A stretch of DNA of 64,000 nt from Thiohalocapsa sp963698775. Its GTDB lineage: Bacteria; Pseudomonadota; Gammaproteobacteria; Chromatiales; Chromatiaceae. This document shows positions 50,088 through 58,886 of the stretch, in pieces. Each line of letters opens with the position of its first letter. The stretch's first letter is position 1. The position numbers were made by a program, and so were the translations under genes. Below the pieces are notes generated by a model. It was not told the DNA's origin, ran no database searches, and saw nothing but the letters and a program-made list of their open reading frames with translations. The stretch covers positions 46,177 through 110,176 of the forward strand of contig CAVOSE010000001.1 in NCBI GenBank assembly GCA_963698775.1, written 5' to 3'.

Positions 50088-50570
50088 ATGATCGAACAAG
50101 AAGCCAGCGTCATCGCTGTCGCCGACGGCTCCGCACTGGTCGACGTGCAACGCCAGAGCGGTTGTTCGGCCTGCCAGGTCGGTGACCGCTGCGGCACGTC
50201 AGTGGTGGCCAAGCTGTTCGGCAACGGCAACGCGACCCGGCTACGGGTGGTCGACCACATCGGGCTCGCCCCGGGCGAGCGCGTCGTCATCGGCATTCGC
50301 AACCAGATCCTGGTACGCGCAGCGCTAACCGCCTACCTGCTGCCGTTGTTGGCGCTCATCGGCACCGCCAGCGCCGCGGAACAGGCCGGTGTCGGCGACA
50401 CCGGCAGCGCCGTGGGCGCCCTGATCGGTCTGCTGCTCGGGCTCTGGCTGGCCAGGATCATCACCGGCGGCACCGGTGAAAAGGCACGCTTTCGCCCGCT
50501 GCTGTTGCGCCGCGTCGCGCCAGCGCCGGTGACCTGGCTGGAGCCGATCCACCCCAGCGTCGGCGGCTGA
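50088..50570 (+). CDS. RseC/MucC-like membrane protein in the nif block
   Basis: This 160-residue protein resembles RseC (SoxR-reducing system protein). The start is IEQEASVIAVADGSALVDVQ, then a Cys-rich loop (SGCSACQVGDRCGTS), a beta-rich part (GLAPGERVVIGIRNQIL), and two membrane helices (AALTAYLLPLLALIGTASAA, GSAVGALIGLLLGLWLARII). RseC is linked to Rnf/Rsx electron transport, so a role in electron supply to nitrogenase is a fair guess. A GTG at 50055 overlapping nifX is in frame; ATG at 50088 with GGAGA ahead matches the usual RseC start. Confidence 0.85.
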   Translation: MIEQEASVIAVADGSALVDVQRQSGCSACQVGDRCGTSVVAKLFGNGNATRLRVVDHIGLAPGERVVIGIRNQILVRAALTAYLLPLLALIGTASAAEQAGVGDTGSAVGALIGLLLGLWLARIITGGTGEKARFRPLLLRRVAPAPVTWLEPIHPSVGG

Positions 50571-50690
50571 GAGCCTTTGCGAACAGGTCCCCTTGCATGA
50601 TCGGGTTCGAACCGCCGCGGGGCACCCGCATGGAACCAGCCGCACAAGTCATTGATTTCCTTAGATGACCGACGCGAATCGCCAAATCTA

Positions 50691-50704
50691 GGATGCCCCC
50701 TTGC
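50691..50704 (+). promoter_or_regulatory. Weak candidate sigma-54 promoter before the DUF269 gene
   Basis: GG (50691-50692) and GC (50703-50704) are 10 bases apart and TTGCG is a good -12 box, but the -24 part (AGGATGC) matches poorly. It lies about 50 bases before the start codon. Confidence 0.25.
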
Positions 50705-50754
50705 GGCAACCCCGACTGCACACCCAACGAACAAAGCCCCATGAGGAACGACCC

Positions 50755-51228
50755 ATGACCACAGAAACCGCGAACATCGCCGCCGATGATCCGATCCTGA
50801 CGACCGATTTCGGCGTCGAGATGATCCGCCAGATGCGCGCCATCGACCCCTACGGCACCTACGACAACCTGACTCCCGCCCAGATCCTGGAGCCCTTCAT
50901 CCTCACCAAGGAACAGAAGCGCGAGCTGCCGGTGATCGGCGACCCGGACGAGATCGTCATCGCCCGCATCAAGGTCTTCTACAACGCCATCTCCGCCATG
51001 ATCGAAAAGGAATGCGGCCTCATGGCAACCCCGCTGATCAACCTCACCCACGAAGGATTCGGCCGCGCACTGATCACCGTCGGCAAGCTCGTGGTCATGG
51101 ACCGCACCCTGCGCGACGTACACCGCTTCAGCTTTCTGACCCTGGGCAAGATGAAGGACGAGGCGGACAAGATCCTGTCCGTCGCCCTCGCCCTGATCGG
51201 CGCCCACAGCGACGTGGCTGGCTTGTAG
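50755..51228 (+). CDS. NifX-associated nitrogen fixation protein (DUF269)
   Basis: This 157-residue soluble protein of the DUF269 family has DDPILTTDFGVEMIRQMRAID, LTPAQILEPFILTKEQKRELPVIGDPDE, and MATPLINLTHEGFGRALITVGKLVVMDRTLRDVHRF. The family is found next to nifX in most diazotrophic proteobacteria; the exact step is not known. ATG at 50755, preceded by GAGGA, is preferred over the longer frame from 50701. Confidence 0.93.
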   Translation: MTTETANIAADDPILTTDFGVEMIRQMRAIDPYGTYDNLTPAQILEPFILTKEQKRELPVIGDPDEIVIARIKVFYNAISAMIEKECGLMATPLINLTHEGFGRALITVGKLVVMDRTLRDVHRFSFLTLGKMKDEADKILSVALALIGAHSDVAGL

Positions 51229-51344
51229 CCAGCTCGCTGGGCTTGATGAAGGCGCCCCGGCAGATGCGCCGGAAAGCCTCGCCGGCATTCGCCAGCTCAC
51301 CCCAGCCAGGTCCGCCCCAAACACGAACGACAACGGAGCACCCA

Positions 51345-51557
51345 ATGACAGAAGAAGAGCTCAAGGCCCTCGAGAAGGCCGTCAAGAAGGCCAAGCGCAT
51401 CGCCAGCGAACGCGCCAGCGAGCTGCACGATCTGGTCGAAGATCGGCTGCCGGCCGCGTATGAGGAAATACCCACGATCGCGCAAACCACCTACGACGCC
51501 TGTCAAGCCTGGGCCGAGGCGGTGGCCAAGCTCGACGCGGCGCAAGCGACCGCCTGA
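51345..51557 (+). CDS. CCE_0567-type small protein (DUF683)
   Basis: This 70-residue all-helical protein starts MTEEELKALEKAVKKAKRIA and continues with HDLVEDRLPAAYEEIPTIAQTTYDACQAW. It belongs to the DUF683 family found beside nifX, DUF269 and fdxB; a cyanobacterial member (CCE_0567) is reported to bind metal. GGAG precedes the ATG. The longer open frame in this region (from 51012) mostly overlaps the DUF269 gene and is not used. Confidence 0.9.
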   Translation: MTEEELKALEKAVKKAKRIASERASELHDLVEDRLPAAYEEIPTIAQTTYDACQAWAEAVAKLDAAQATA

Positions 51558-51625
51558 CATCCATCACCAAATCCGGCCCCGAGCCCTTCGCCGGCGGCCC
51601 CTCTCCCCGAACGGAGCAACGAACC

Positions 51626-51934
51626 ATGAGCGAAATCCAAGCCCTGACACGAGGCGGTACCCCTTGGACCCCCGCCTTCATCGTCGACCTCAATCAAACC
51701 CTCTGCATCGGCTGCGGACGTTGCTACAAGGTCTGTCCACGCGACGTCTTCGAACTGATCGACCGCGACGACCTGGACCTGGACGACGATGACGATTTCG
51801 ACGACGACTTCGATGAGGCACCGGGCATGGTGATGAACCTCAAGGACGCCCTGGACTGCATCGGCTGCGAATCCTGTTCGCGCGTTTGCCCCAAGGGTTG
51901 CCTGAGCCACGAGGCACAGGCCGCGGCGGCCTGA
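51626..51934 (+). CDS. fdxB: Nif-specific ferredoxin III
   Basis: This 102-residue ferredoxin has two 4Fe-4S sets, CIGCGRCYKVCP and CIGCESCSRVCP. They are joined by an acidic insert (DRDDLDLDDDDDFDDDFD) typical of the FdxB type found in nif operons. It is thought to give electrons for cofactor assembly. It closes the nif block; no nif gene is seen to the right. Confidence 0.95.
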   Translation: MSEIQALTRGGTPWTPAFIVDLNQTLCIGCGRCYKVCPRDVFELIDRDDLDLDDDDDFDDDFDEAPGMVMNLKDALDCIGCESCSRVCPKGCLSHEAQAAAA

Positions 51935-52091
51935 TACAGGCAGGTTCGCTCGACGCGCCAGTGGGTGAACCGGCGCTCCCCCCCATTTGGTGATCCCAGC
52001 TAGTGGTGATCCCTGCTAGGTCCTCGGGCTTGGCGGCTCCAAACGAACGAGATTGGGAGAGAGTTCGCTGAGCGACGGCAAAAGGCGGTCG

Positions 52092-52182
52092 TCACCACGA
52101 AGAACAAGAAGCACACGAAGAAGAAAAGTTTATGATTTCAGTACCTTGTTTTTCTTCGTGCCCTTCGTGTGCTTTGTGGTTG
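52092..52182. repeat. Large imperfect inverted repeat (CACGAAGAA / TTCTTCGTG type)
   Basis: Left arm 52092-52128 (CACCACGAAGAAC...CACGAAGAAGAAAAG) pairs imperfectly with right arm 52148-52182 (TTTTTCTTCGTGCCC...TTTGTGGTTG) around a short AT-rich centre. It is more AT-rich than its surroundings. It lies between fdxB and the end of the RND gene, two converging units, and could act as a terminator for both. Confidence 0.65.
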
Positions 52183-52226
52183 AATCTCTTTTCCGTAGTT
52201 TCAGCACGACTCTCACAGTCTCAACA

Positions 52227-55200
52227 CTAGCTCGCGTCCGGCGCTTTTGGCGTCGGCGACGGCTCCGCGTCCGGCTTCTCGGTCGTCGATTGCGTGGTCA
52301 CGGTCTTTTTGGCAGGGGTCTTTTTAGCGACCGCCTTAGTCGCGGGTGCCTTCTTCGCGACCGTTTTCTTCGCAGTCGCCTTCTTCGTCGTGGTCTTCTT
52401 GGTCGCCGCCTTTTTGGTCGTCACCTTCTTGGTCGCGGCCTTCTTGGCCACCGCCTTACGCGCAGCCGCCGTCTTAGCCACGGTCTTCGGTGCGGCAGTC
52501 CCCGTTGCTACTGGCTCGGCCTCAGCCTTCGGCGATTCGGATGCGGCTGGCGGGGCTGGGTCGGCGACGGAGCGGGCAGACGGCGAAGCAGCCTCCATTT
52601 GAGACTTCGGCGAAGACGCCGGAGGAGGCGCTGGGGGAGACGCCGAGGGAGCATCGACGGAAGGGTCTGGGGGTGACTCGGGCTGAACCGCGTCGGACCC
52701 CGATCCCGCGGTCGATTTCCGCGCGAATAGGCGTTCGAAGATACCTTTGATCAAATCAAACATGCGTCTCACCCATGCAGTCAAGAAAAAAGCCAAAGAA
52801 ACGATCAACGACCACAGTCTCAGCCAGAGCGGCAAGCCCGGCTGCCGCGGCAAGCTGCCAGGCGCCGACAACGGGCCGCCTGCGACTGTCGATGTCGGCG
52901 CCGCGCCGGCCGAGGCCTCGGGACGGACGCTCTGCGTCGGCACCACGGACTCCGCTGCCGCGCCTTCGATCAGATTGTAGCGTTCAGACACTTCGATTTC
53001 GCCGCTTTCGGTCTCCATCAGGTAAAACCGCCTGCGCAGCGAGATACAGCCGAGCGGAATCACGATGACAGCCATTAGGGTCGCGACTCCCGCGCCGAAC
53101 AGCAAGCTCACCGCCATGCCCTGAAAAATCGGGTCGGCGATGATGGCCCAGGCACCGGCCATCAGGGTCAGCGACGTGATCAGGATCGGGCGCATACGAA
53201 TCTCAGCACCGGCCACCGCCGCCTCGCGCACCGGCTTGCCGCGGGCGACCTCGATCTTGACGAACTCGACGATCAAGATCGACTGGCGAACGATAATGCC
53301 GCCGAGGGCAATCATGCCGATCATCGATGTCGCGGTAAACTCCGCCCCCATGATCAAGTGCCCGGGAATGATGCCGATCAGCGTCAGCGGGATCGGCGAC
53401 ATGATCAGCCCGGCCAGCGCAAAGTCGCGGAACTCCCAAACGATGAGCCCGTAGATCAGCACCAGCGCGGCCATGAACGCGAGCCCCATGTCGCGAAACG
53501 TTTCATAGGTGACAGTCCATTCGCCGGTCCACTCGAAATCGGCCACCGTGTCCGAGCTGGGTGGGCCGATGAGGCCATGCGGCATGCCTGTCATGGCATC
53601 GCCGGGGCCAGGGGGATCATAGTCCGCGAGCAGGTCTTCGACCGCGAACATGCCGTAGATCGGTGCGCCGAGGCGGCCCTCCATTTCGCCCACCACATAC
53701 TCCATGGGCCGCAGGTCCTTGTGGTAGATGAGTTGATCCTCGGCCTGGCGCACGAACCGCCCCAGCTCCGCCAACGGCACCATCTGCCCGCTCGGTGACT
53801 GCAACGGCAGACTGCCCAGCGTGGTGATCTCCGAGCGGTACGACAGCGGCACCTCGATAACGATGTAGGTGGGCTCCTGCACGTTGCCGCGCTTGACGTC
53901 GCCGATCTTCTGTCCACCCATAGCCATGGCGACGTTGCGGTTGATCTCGTCCACCGAGATGCCCTGTCGTACGGCCTTCTCAGTGTCGACCTCGAAGCGC
54001 CAGAAGGCATAGGGCTCGACCATGTAGTTGTCGACGTCGACGATGCCCTCGGCCTGTTTGAACATCACGGTCAGATCCGCTGCCGCCTGGCGGCGGACCT
54101 CATCGCTCGGGCCATAGACCTCGGCCACCACGGTCTGCAGCACCGGCGGCCCCGGCGGCATCTCCACCACCGCGATCGTTGCCCCGAGCTGCTGCGCCAG
54201 CGGTTTCAGCAATGCACGCGCCGCCACCGCGAGCTCGTGGCTGCCACGCGCCCGTTGGTTCTTATCCGTTAGCATCACCAGCAGGTCCCCTTCCCAGGGC
54301 TGATCGCGCAGATAGTAGTGCCGTACCATGCCGTTGAAGTTGAACGGTTGCGCGGTGCCGGCGTAGGTCTGAACTGCGACCACCTCATCCAGCTCCCTAA
54401 GCTTCTCCGCTAGCTGCCGGGCCACGTTCGCGGTCTCCGGCAACGCGGTGCCCTCCGGCATGTTGACGACGACGCTAAACTCCGGTTTGTTGTCGAAGGG
54501 CAGCATCTTGACCGGTACGACCTGAAAGTAGAAAAGCGAACAGACCAGCGCGGTGATGGTGATAATGCCCCATAGAAAAAGCTGCCCCAGCGCGCGATGC
54601 TCGATCAGCGGTATCACCAGCGGACGATAGACGCGGCTCACCAAACGACGGGTCTGTTCCTCGCGCCGCTCCGCCCGCCGCAGCGCTTTGAGTCGCGGGC
54701 GCACGCGCAGCGCAAACCAGGGCGTGAATACGAACGCCGCAACCAGGGAGAAGAACATCGCCGAGGACCCCAGCACCGGAATCGGACGCATATACGGCCC
54801 CATCAACCCGCTGACCCAGCCCATGGGCAACAGCGCGGCGATGATGGTGAAGGTGGCGAGGATGGTCGGGTTGCCGACCTCGTCGACGGCAGCCACCGCC
54901 TCGGCGATGGTTGTCTTGCCGAGTTCCAGCCAATGGCGAAAGATGTTCTCGACCACCACGGTGGCATCGTCTACCAGGATGCCGATGGCGAAGATCAGTG
55001 CGAACAGGCTGACGCGGTCGATGCTGTAGTCGACCACCCAGGCCCACCAAATGGTCAGCAGGATCACGATCGGGATCACCGCCACCACGACAATGGCCGC
55101 GCGCAGACCGAGTCCGACCAGGCACAACACGGCGACAATGGCAGCCGCCTCGAACATGGCCTGCAATAGCTCGTTGACCTTGTCGTTGGCGGTCTTGCCG

Positions 55201-56270
55201 TAGTTGCGCGTGACCTCCACCTGCACGTTGCTCGGGATCAAGCGCTCCTTCATGGTCTCCAGCTTGTCCAACACCGCGGTGGCGACGGTGACGCCGTTGG
55301 CCCCCGTTTTCTTGGCGATGGCCAGCGTGACCGCCTGCGCACCATCGGCGCGCGGCTCGCGCGTATCCGCCGGCCCGCTGAAGTGAGTGACCAATTGATT
55401 GGTCTCCTCGGGCAGGTGCATGACCCGCGCGACATCGCGCACGTAGATAGGCAGGCCGCCGCGGGTGCCGACCACCAGCCGGCCGATGTCCTCGGCATCC
55501 GTCAGGAAGGCCCCGGAGTAGACGTTGTAGACGGTGCCGCCCCCCTCGGTCGCACCGGTCGACTCCTCGGCATTGGCCGTCTCAATCGTCTGCGCGATAC
55601 GGTCCAGCGTAATGCCGTAACCAGACAGACGCTCCATCATGACCTCGACGCGGATCTGCTCCTGACGGCCGCCCACCACGAACCCCTTCCCGGTGCCCGC
55701 CACCGCGCCAAGTTCCTGCAGCACGTCCAAGGCCAGCGTGCGCAGTTGCGCGTCCGGCACTTCATCCGACCACAGGGTCAAGGTCACGATGGGCACATCG
55801 TCGATTCCGACCGGCCGCACCAACGGCTGGCCGACGTCCGGCGGCATACGGTCCATGTTCGACTGCAGCTTGTCATGCACCTTGACGATGGACTCACCCA
55901 TGTCCTCGCCGACCCGGAAACGCACCGTCACGATCGCGCCGCCGCGACGGGTGGCGGAATAGACATGGCGCACGCCGGGAAGCTCCATCATCAATCGCTC
56001 GAGCGGCTCGGTGACGAGGCTCGCAACCTGCGGAGCCGATGCGCCCGGGTACTGGACGAAGACATCGATCATCGGCACGGAGATCTTCGGGTCCTCTTGC
56101 CGGGGCGTGAACAAGAGTCCGAGCAGCCCGATGCACAATGCGCCGATCAACAGCATCGGCGTCACTGGGGTATTGATGAAGGTGCGTGCAATACGGCCGG
56201 CGAGCCCGGTTTCGACCGGCTTGGCCGGCATCTGTTGGGGCCGCTCTGGAGGTTGGAGATGATCTTGCAT
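52227..56270 (-). CDS. RND efflux permease with extra helix and histone-like Lys tail
   Basis: This inner-membrane proton-driven pump is of the AcrB/CusA class. The first 1120 or so of 1347 residues look like a full RND pump: start of helix 1 (PVTPMLLIGALCIGLLGLLFTP), EPLERLMMELPGVRHVYSAT, helix 4 with the proton-relay pair Asp434-Asp435 (FAIGILVDDATVVVENIFRH), and helix 11-12 region (GGIIVRQSILIVEFV). An additional membrane helix follows (about 1148-1168), then a Pro/Ser-rich linker and a tail (about 1262-1325) of AKK/TKK repeats like histone H1 or AlgP. No adaptor or outer-membrane gene is adjacent. ATG at 56270 is chosen; the frame extends to 56354. The substrate is unknown. Confidence 0.88.
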   Translation of the reverse strand: MQDHLQPPERPQQMPAKPVETGLAGRIARTFINTPVTPMLLIGALCIGLLGLLFTPRQEDPKISVPMIDVFVQYPGASAPQVASLVTEPLERLMMELPGVRHVYSATRRGGAIVTVRFRVGEDMGESIVKVHDKLQSNMDRMPPDVGQPLVRPVGIDDVPIVTLTLWSDEVPDAQLRTLALDVLQELGAVAGTGKGFVVGGRQEQIRVEVMMERLSGYGITLDRIAQTIETANAEESTGATEGGGTVYNVYSGAFLTDAEDIGRLVVGTRGGLPIYVRDVARVMHLPEETNQLVTHFSGPADTREPRADGAQAVTLAIAKKTGANGVTVATAVLDKLETMKERLIPSNVQVEVTRNYGKTANDKVNELLQAMFEAAAIVAVLCLVGLGLRAAIVVVAVIPIVILLTIWWAWVVDYSIDRVSLFALIFAIGILVDDATVVVENIFRHWLELGKTTIAEAVAAVDEVGNPTILATFTIIAALLPMGWVSGLMGPYMRPIPVLGSSAMFFSLVAAFVFTPWFALRVRPRLKALRRAERREEQTRRLVSRVYRPLVIPLIEHRALGQLFLWGIITITALVCSLFYFQVVPVKMLPFDNKPEFSVVVNMPEGTALPETANVARQLAEKLRELDEVVAVQTYAGTAQPFNFNGMVRHYYLRDQPWEGDLLVMLTDKNQRARGSHELAVAARALLKPLAQQLGATIAVVEMPPGPPVLQTVVAEVYGPSDEVRRQAAADLTVMFKQAEGIVDVDNYMVEPYAFWRFEVDTEKAVRQGISVDEINRNVAMAMGGQKIGDVKRGNVQEPTYIVIEVPLSYRSEITTLGSLPLQSPSGQMVPLAELGRFVRQAEDQLIYHKDLRPMEYVVGEMEGRLGAPIYGMFAVEDLLADYDPPGPGDAMTGMPHGLIGPPSSDTVADFEWTGEWTVTYETFRDMGLAFMAALVLIYGLIVWEFRDFALAGLIMSPIPLTLIGIIPGHLIMGAEFTATSMIGMIALGGIIVRQSILIVEFVKIEVARGKPVREAAVAGAEIRMRPILITSLTLMAGAWAIIADPIFQGMAVSLLFGAGVATLMAVIVIPLGCISLRRRFYLMETESGEIEVSERYNLIEGAAAESVVPTQSVRPEASAGAAPTSTVAGGPLSAPGSLPRQPGLPLWLRLWSLIVSLAFFLTAWVRRMFDLIKGIFERLFARKSTAGSGSDAVQPESPPDPSVDAPSASPPAPPPASSPKSQMEAASPSARSVADPAPPAASESPKAEAEPVATGTAAPKTVAKTAAARKAVAKKAATKKVTTKKAATKKTTTKKATAKKTVAKKAPATKAVAKKTPAKKTVTTQSTTEKPDAEPSPTPKAPDAS

Positions 56271-56677
56271 AGCCCTGCACGCTCCGCTGGCACCAGTGGG
56301 CAGGCGGGCGCCGGAAGCCGGTCTGGCGGTCGCCCCCGCAAGCCGAGAGGTCACGCACTCAAGCCCGAACCCGCATTGGAAACGGACCCGCCGCGGAGCC
56401 CATGCACTCCGCGCGGCCCGCGCCGGACACCGATCTCCGAACGCCGCTCTCGCCGGCCCAATGCGTTTTCTTATTGGAATTGCGACAGCCGGTTGCTATC
56501 GCAGCATCGTCGGCAACTCCTTAAAGAGATAGCCCATCAAGGCGGTCCCCACAAGGTGCGAACCCGAAGGACCTAAGCGCGGTTGGCGTCAAACCTTCTA
56601 GGCTTGAAACATATATTAGAATCCGCTAAAGTAGTGGAGTTTATAAGCAACCAACCGCACTGCCGTAGGCATTTGCC

Positions 56678-56854
56678 ATGATCATCGACAACCTGACCCT
56701 TGCCGGACTCGTCGTCAGTTCGCTGTTCGCGTTGATGCCGGTCATGATGGGGCGGGAGTTCATTCGCGTACGCGAAAGCGACAAAGGCCCCCACCCTATC
56801 GAGGAGCCCCACCTCGATCAGCCTCTGCACCATGCGAGGGCAGCCGGGCACTGA
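56678..56854 (+). CDS. Candidate small membrane protein (58 aa)
   Basis: An ATG-to-TGA frame encodes 58 residues. It starts MIIDNLTLAGLVVSSLFALM, so the N-terminal half is one hydrophobic segment; the rest is charged with several His (EEPHLDQPLHHARAAGH). No good ribosome site is seen and the family is not recognised. It lies alone between the RND gene and MITE copy 2. Confidence 0.35.
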   Translation: MIIDNLTLAGLVVSSLFALMPVMMGREFIRVRESDKGPHPIEEPHLDQPLHHARAAGH

Positions 56855-56890
56855 CGCGCACGCAGTCGCTCGGACCTGTGGCGTCGCTTA

Positions 56891-57047
56891 GGCGATTGCC
56901 GGAAAATCTCGTACCAGATGACGCCGGATTGAGGTTCGCCTTCCAGGAGCACCGGCAGGAGCATAGCCGAGCTATGTGACTGCCGATGCGACACAGAAGG
57001 CGGGCGTCAAGACAAGTCAGCTGGTATGAGATTTGACAGAAATCGCC
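56891..57047. mobile_element. MITE-like palindromic element, copy 2 (157 bp)
   Basis: The length and ends are the same as in the copy at 10768, with about nine differences. It is flanked by TTA at 56888-56890 and 57048-57050. The right-hand TTA, read on the minus strand, is the TAA stop codon of the Kef-type antiporter gene, so the insertion touches the last codon of that gene. Confidence 0.8.
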
Positions 57048-58637
57048 TTATGTCTCTGCCTCACGCATGAGATCTGTACAGGCATGCTGCGCGAAACCGG
57101 CGCCGGCCTCCGCGTACAGGTTGAACACCTGGTGCACGCCCGCGTCGCGCAAGATCTGCTCGTCCTCCGGATACTTGGCAACGGCGCCGATGGTGCCGGT
57201 GAAGCCCTCCTTGATCAGGTGCTCCGCGCCGAAGACATTCTCCGACACCTGCGGCATCGCCAGCAGGACGAGTTTGACGTGGCCATCGTCCAGGTGCAGC
57301 CGATGCCAGAAGTCAGCGTCGGTGGCGCTGCCCTGCACCACGTAACGGCCCGCCTCCGCGTGCCGTGTGACTGAATCGGGGTCGGCATCGACACCGACCG
57401 GATTGCGCCCCTTGACCTGCTTCAACGTGTCGTAGGCGCCGGTGCCGACTCGACCCATGCCGACGACCATGGAGTCCGCGTCGCCGGGATCGATCTCGCG
57501 CTCCGCGGCGATGCGCCGGGTGCGTTCCTGCCGCCGCAGTCGCGGGCTAAAGAACTCGTACAGGGAATGGGAACGCGCGTTCAGCGGCGAAACCGCGACG
57601 AACGACAGTGCCAGCACCAACGCGATGATGCCCAGCCACTGCGGCGGCAGCCAGCCGTTCTTGGCCGCGATGGCTGCCACGATCAGGCCGAACTCGCTGT
57701 AGTTGGCCAGGGTCAAACTGCTGAGAAACGCGGTGCGGGCACGCAGCCGGAACGCGAGCAACAATTGCTCGAACAAGAACCCCTTGAACAGCAGCAGCAC
57801 CAGCAAGAGCAGGATCACCGGTGCCGCATCCAGCCCCGGCACGCCGCCGAGTCCAATGCTGAGGAAGAACCCGACCAGGAACAAATCCTTGAGCCCCAAC
57901 AGTGACTTGGACAGCTCGCCGGCCTTCGGATGCGAGGCAAGCAAGACCCCCAGCAACAAGGCCCCCAGGTCACCCTTGACATGCACCAGATCGAACAGCT
58001 GGGCACCGCCAAGCCCCACCGTCAGGCCGAACAGCAGCAGCAGTTCGCCATGGCCGGCATGCTCCATCAGCCAGAAAATGACTCGCCGCAACGGAATCAG
58101 CAACAACAGCAGCAAGGCCCATAGCGACGGCACCTTGCCGGCAGAGACGGCCAAAAACAGCACCGCGGCCAGGTCCTGCATGATCAGGATGCCGATGGCG
58201 ATGGTGCCGTAGAGGGAGCCCATCTCGCCCTTCTCCTCCAGCACCTTGACCGCGAACACCGTGCTCGAAAAGCTGAAGGCGAAGGCCAGCAACAGCGCCG
58301 CGCTGAAGTCCAGCCCCTCCAGATGCGGCATGCCGAGCTTGCCGAACGCCAGCAGCAGCGGCACGAACACCGCGATGACGGCCAGCATGTGCAGGCTGGC
58401 CCCGCCCCAGACATGGGGCGCGGCCAAGCTCTTGAGCTTGAGCTTCAGGCCGATGCTGAACAGCAACAACGTCACTCCCAGCTCCGAGAGCTGATCGATC
58501 AGCGGACTCTCGCCGACGCCAGCCACATGCAAGGCGAACCCGGCCAACAGATAGCCGACCAGCGGCGGTAGGCCAACCTGACGCGCGGCGATGCCGAGGG
58601 CGAAGGCAACGCTGATCCAAACGATGGCATCCAACAT
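57048..58637 (-). CDS. Kef-type (CPA2) monovalent cation:proton antiporter
   Basis: This 529-residue membrane antiporter has about 12 helices (DAIVWISVAFALGIAARQVG, GVTLLLFSIGLKLKLKSL, FAFSFSSTVFAVKVLEEKGE). A cytoplasmic Rossmann (TrkA-N) domain follows (MVVGMGRVGTGAYDTLKQ, G-x-G-x-x-G), as in KefB/KefC. The start ATG at 58637 has GGAG about 10 bases ahead; the longer frame to 58793 is not membrane-like. The stop codon is the TTA flank of MITE copy 2. The protein ends soon after the Rossmann domain (LMREAET), so some C-terminal residues may have been lost on insertion. The ion is likely K+ or Na+. Confidence 0.9.
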   Translation of the reverse strand: MLDAIVWISVAFALGIAARQVGLPPLVGYLLAGFALHVAGVGESPLIDQLSELGVTLLLFSIGLKLKLKSLAAPHVWGGASLHMLAVIAVFVPLLLAFGKLGMPHLEGLDFSAALLLAFAFSFSSTVFAVKVLEEKGEMGSLYGTIAIGILIMQDLAAVLFLAVSAGKVPSLWALLLLLLIPLRRVIFWLMEHAGHGELLLLFGLTVGLGGAQLFDLVHVKGDLGALLLGVLLASHPKAGELSKSLLGLKDLFLVGFFLSIGLGGVPGLDAAPVILLLLVLLLFKGFLFEQLLLAFRLRARTAFLSSLTLANYSEFGLIVAAIAAKNGWLPPQWLGIIALVLALSFVAVSPLNARSHSLYEFFSPRLRRQERTRRIAAEREIDPGDADSMVVGMGRVGTGAYDTLKQVKGRNPVGVDADPDSVTRHAEAGRYVVQGSATDADFWHRLHLDDGHVKLVLLAMPQVSENVFGAEHLIKEGFTGTIGAVAKYPEDEQILRDAGVHQVFNLYAEAGAGFAQHACTDLMREAET

Positions 58638-58886
58638 CAGTGTGAGGCTCCGCAAGACAAAAGAGTGAGAACGGATAGGACCGAGCATGTCGGCACCGGG
58701 CACCGCAAGTCGGGACGCATGGTAACCGGCTGATTGACCCAAAGCACATGGCATGCCGAAAACGGAGCAAACGCGCCGCGCGACCCGACGCATAACGAAG
58801 GCGTTACGGTATACTTTTCTGCTTTAGAAAAGCCGCCGCCGCGGCGACGGGTCACCACGACAAACTGCCAATAAGAAGGGGCTTCC

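Noticed and set aside
50595..50625. GGTTCGAACC string resembling a tRNA T-loop
   Set aside because: No matching acceptor, anticodon or D-arm could be built around it, so no tRNA is called.
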